Source: an uncultured Oscillibacter sp.
GTDB taxonomy: Bacteria > Bacillota > Clostridia > Oscillospirales > Oscillospiraceae
NCBI GenBank assembly: GCA_947245315.1
Contig: CAMXNV010000126.1
Location: forward strand, 1-6,461
Direction: 5' to 3'
Length of the DNA stretch: 6,461 bases
In this document: one piece after another, positions 4,425-6,461 of the stretch
Layout of the letters: each line of letters starts with the position of its first letter
Numbering within the stretch: position 1 is the first letter of the stretch
Position numbers and translations under genes: made by a program
Notes under the pieces: generated by a model
Told to the model about the DNA's origin: nothing
The model's input: the letters and a program-made list of their open reading frames with translations, nothing else
The model's database searches: none

Positions 4425-5819
4425 ATGAAGAAGTTTTTCAGTCTCTTGCTGGCTCTGGCGCTGGTGCTGTCCCTGGCCGCCTGCGGCGGCGGGAACGGCG
4501 GATCCGACGCCGGGACCACCCCGCCCCCCGCCAGCTCCGGCAGCGGCGACACCCAGACCCCGCCCCCGGCGGCTGAGGACGTGACCATCACCGTGGCCGC
4601 CCTGGCCTCCGGCTATGAGGAGTCCTATCCCGGCATGTGGCAGGAGGTCTGCGACGCCTTCACCGCCGAGACCGGCATCCAGGTCAACCTGATCTGCGAC
4701 AAGAACCTGGAGGACGTCATCGGTCCGTCCATGCAGGGCGGCGAGTTCCCCGACGTGATCCACCTGGCCACGGGCCGCGAGAAGGGCCTGACGGAGCAGT
4801 TCATCAAGGACCGGAACATCGCCGAGCTGACGGACGTGCTGTCCATGACCATCCCCGGGGAGAGCGTCAAGGTCTCCGACAAGATCGTGGGCGGCTTCAC
4901 TGAGACCTCCGTGACCAACCCCTACGGAGACGGCGTGACCTATCTCGCCCCCATGTTCTACTCCCCCTGCGGCCTGTTCTACAATGCGGGCCTCTTCGAG
5001 GAGAAGGGCTGGGACGTGCCCACCACCTGGGACGAGATGTGGGAGCTGGGGGACAAGGCCCACGCCGAGGACCCTAACCTGTACCTCTTCACCTATCCCA
5101 CCACCGGCTACTTCGATACCTTCATCCCCAGCCTGCTGTACTCCGCGGGCGGCGTGGACTTCTACAACAAGGCCCTGCGCTATGACGAGGGCATCTGGGA
5201 CACCCCCGAGGCCCAGCAGTTCTTCGACATCACCGCCAAGCTGGCCTCCTACACCAACCCCATCACCCCCGCCCAGGCCAACGACCAGGACTTCACCCAG
5301 AATCAGCAGCTGATCCTGGACAACAAGGCCCTGTTCATGCCCAACGGCACCTGGGTCGTCGCCGAGATGGCCGAGGCTCCCCGGGCCGACGGCTTCAAGT
5401 GGGGCATGACGCCTCTGCCCGCGGCCGGTACCGGCGCCCGCGTCAGCTATTGCTGGCTGGAGCAGGCCTGGATTCCCGCCGCCGCCCCCAACCTGGACGC
5501 GGCGAAGCAGTTCGTGGCCTTCCTGTACTCCGACGCGGCCTGCGCCATCTTTGCCAAGGGCAGCGCGGTGCAGCCCGTCCCCGGGATCACCGACAACTTT
5601 GAGGGCGACAACAAGATGTTCTACTCCATCTATGACAACGGAGCGGAAGCGGCCATGGGCGGCTTCGCGGCCTACGGCTCCGTGCCCGGCCTGGGCACCG
5701 TCCGGGAGGAGTTCCAGGACCCGTTCAACGGCCTGGTCAACGGCTCCGTCTCCAAGGAGGACTGGATCGCCGGCGTCAAGGAGGCCAGCGACCAGATGCG
5801 GGCCAACCTCATCGGATAA
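4425..5819 (+). CDS. Carbohydrate ABC importer substrate-binding lipoprotein
   Basis: This 464-residue protein captures sugar outside the membrane and delivers it to the ABC permease. It begins with a lipoprotein signal peptide (KK, then hydrophobic residues to a lipobox LAAC with Cys20 as the lipidation site). A Gly/Ser/Pro-rich tether with two TPPPA-like repeats follows (21-50). The mature family 1 solute-binding fold starts near 53. Recognisable stretches are GGEFPDVIHLATG (105-117), LFYNAGLFEEKGWDVPTTWDEM (184-205), FMPNGTWVVAEM (304-315) and WLEQAWIP (344-351). AAGGAGG at 4411-4417 lies 7 bases before the ATG. The opening region resembles N-acetylglucosamine/chitobiose binding proteins of the NgcE type, but the ligand cannot be fixed from sequence, so no symbol is given. 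The divergent AraC gene is the likely regulator. The permease starts 108 bases downstream. Confidence 0.93.
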   Translation: MKKFFSLLLALALVLSLAACGGGNGGSDAGTTPPPASSGSGDTQTPPPAAEDVTITVAALASGYEESYPGMWQEVCDAFTAETGIQVNLICDKNLEDVIGPSMQGGEFPDVIHLATGREKGLTEQFIKDRNIAELTDVLSMTIPGESVKVSDKIVGGFTETSVTNPYGDGVTYLAPMFYSPCGLFYNAGLFEEKGWDVPTTWDEMWELGDKAHAEDPNLYLFTYPTTGYFDTFIPSLLYSAGGVDFYNKALRYDEGIWDTPEAQQFFDITAKLASYTNPITPAQANDQDFTQNQQLILDNKALFMPNGTWVVAEMAEAPRADGFKWGMTPLPAAGTGARVSYCWLEQAWIPAAAPNLDAAKQFVAFLYSDAACAIFAKGSAVQPVPGITDNFEGDNKMFYSIYDNGAEAAMGGFAAYGSVPGLGTVREEFQDPFNGLVNGSVSKEDWIAGVKEASDQMRANLIG

Positions 5820-5852
5820 GCGCCTCTTTCAAAACCGTATCGTCCGTAAACC

Positions 5853-5880
5853 GGCGGCGGGCAGGAAGCTGCCCGCCGCC
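5853..5880 (+). repeat. Perfect 12-bp intercistronic hairpin
   Basis: GGCGGCGGGCAG (5853-5864) and CTGCCCGCCGCC (5869-5880) form a perfect stem with a GAAG loop, 33 bases after the binding-protein stop and 47 before the permease start. No T tract follows, so most transcripts should read through. Such a stem commonly protects the upstream message from 3' decay, keeping the binding protein more abundant than the permeases, as with malE-malF. Confidence 0.65.
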
Positions 5881-5927
5881 GATTCAAAATTCCGCCCCAG
5901 CGACTGTGACCTGAAAGGAGTGATTCC

Positions 5928-6461
5928 ATGCGCGGCAGCAAGAGCCGGGGGCGCTTCCTCGCCCTGTGCGTCGCCCCGGCGGTGATCCTCTACTTCGTCT
6001 TCATGATCCTGCCCACCCTGAACGTGTTCCGCATGTCCCTCTTCGAGCGGGGGGCCTATTCTCCCACGGAGACCTTTGTCGGCCTGTCCAACTTCCAGGT
6101 GCTGATGAAGGACGCGAAATTCATCACGGCCATGCAGAACACGATCCTGCTGATCGTGACGGTGACCATCATCACCTTTTTCTTCGCCATCGTTTTCGCG
6201 GCGATTCTGACCCGGGAGAAGATCAAAGGGCAGAACTTCTTCCGCATCGTGTTCTACATCCCCAACATCCTCTCCGTGGTGGTCATCGCGGGCATCTTCT
6301 CCGCCATCTACAAGCCGGAGAACGGCATGCTGAACAGCATCCTCTCCCTGCTGTCCGGCCATGATGTGATGATCCTCTGGAAGGTCCAGCCCATGGTCAT
6401 CGTCAGCATCATCATCGCCATGGTCTGGCAGGCCATCGGCTACTACATGGTGATGTATATG
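5928..6461 (+). CDS. Carbohydrate ABC importer permease, MalF/UgpA type (partial)
   Basis: The gene starts at an ATG 7 bases after AAAGGAG (5914-5920) and stays open to the window end, giving 178 residues without a stop. It is an inner-membrane subunit of the sugar importer. Predicted membrane segments are about 10-32 (LALCVAPAVILYFVFMILP), 68-94 (NTILLIVTVTIITFFFAIVF), 106-128 (RIVFYIPNILSVVVIAGIF) and 155-178 (MVIVSIIIAMVWQAIGYYM), the last truncated. The periplasmic FVGLSNFQVLMKD (50-62) and YIPNILSVVV (110-119) are typical of this permease family. The cytoplasmic EAA loop that contacts the ATPase lies beyond the window. A second permease gene is expected next. The ATPase is often encoded elsewhere in Firmicutes. 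Confidence 0.92.
   Translation, partial: MRGSKSRGRFLALCVAPAVILYFVFMILPTLNVFRMSLFERGAYSPTETFVGLSNFQVLMKDAKFITAMQNTILLIVTVTIITFFFAIVFAAILTREKIKGQNFFRIVFYIPNILSVVVIAGIFSAIYKPENGMLNSILSLLSGHDVMILWKVQPMVIVSIIIAMVWQAIGYYMVMYM

Noticed and set aside
4407..5063. Long minus-strand open frame opposite the binding-protein gene
   Set aside because: The plus strand has a lipoprotein signal and conserved solute-binding motifs; the antisense frame is a shadow of codon bias.
1..6461. CRISPR array, tRNA, rRNA or insertion sequence
   Set aside because: No regularly spaced repeats, cloverleaf, rRNA-like stretch, transposase frame or flanking inverted repeats were seen on either strand.

Overview
The window looks like chromosomal DNA from a GC-rich Gram-positive anaerobe of the Clostridia, most plausibly a gut Oscillospiraceae-type organism. 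This is inferred from the strong AGGAGG-type ribosome binding sites, a lipobox-anchored solute-binding protein, third positions rich in G and C, and AT-rich promoter gaps. Species cannot be named from the sequence alone.

Left half (1-3155): an HxlR-family regulator (minus strand, 81-404) is divergent from a three-gene plus-strand set. That set is a metallo-beta-lactamase-fold-like protein with a degenerate metal motif (688-1479), a zinc-containing macrodomain ADP-ribosyl hydrolase (1557-2363), and a class M sirtuin (SirTM, 2287-3155) whose reading frame is broken by one missing base in a G run near 2431-2435. The 283-bp divergent gap holds a readable promoter for each direction plus several palindromes and repeats that could be operators. 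Macrodomain plus SirTM is a known reversible protein ADP-ribosylation module linked to oxidative stress. Its usual carrier GcvH-L and lipoate ligase partner are not present here. HxlR regulators often sense thiol-reactive stress, and this one has a Cys at position 9. The inferred picture is a redox-controlled ADP-ribosylation cassette with an unusual extra member.

Right half (3248-6461): an AraC-family regulator (minus strand, 3248-4072, probable GTG start) is divergent from a carbohydrate ABC importer operon. The operon begins with a lipoprotein sugar-binding protein (4425-5819) and continues into a MalF/UgpA-type permease that runs off the window end (5928-6461, no stop reached). The 352-bp gap holds a promoter for each side and two GCAAGAT half-sites exactly 21 bp apart, directly upstream of the importer -35 box, as expected for AraC-type activation. 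A perfect 12-bp hairpin lies between the binding protein and permease genes. The sirtuin and AraC genes converge on a long GC-rich hairpin at 3158-3195.

No tRNA, rRNA, insertion sequence or CRISPR array was seen.
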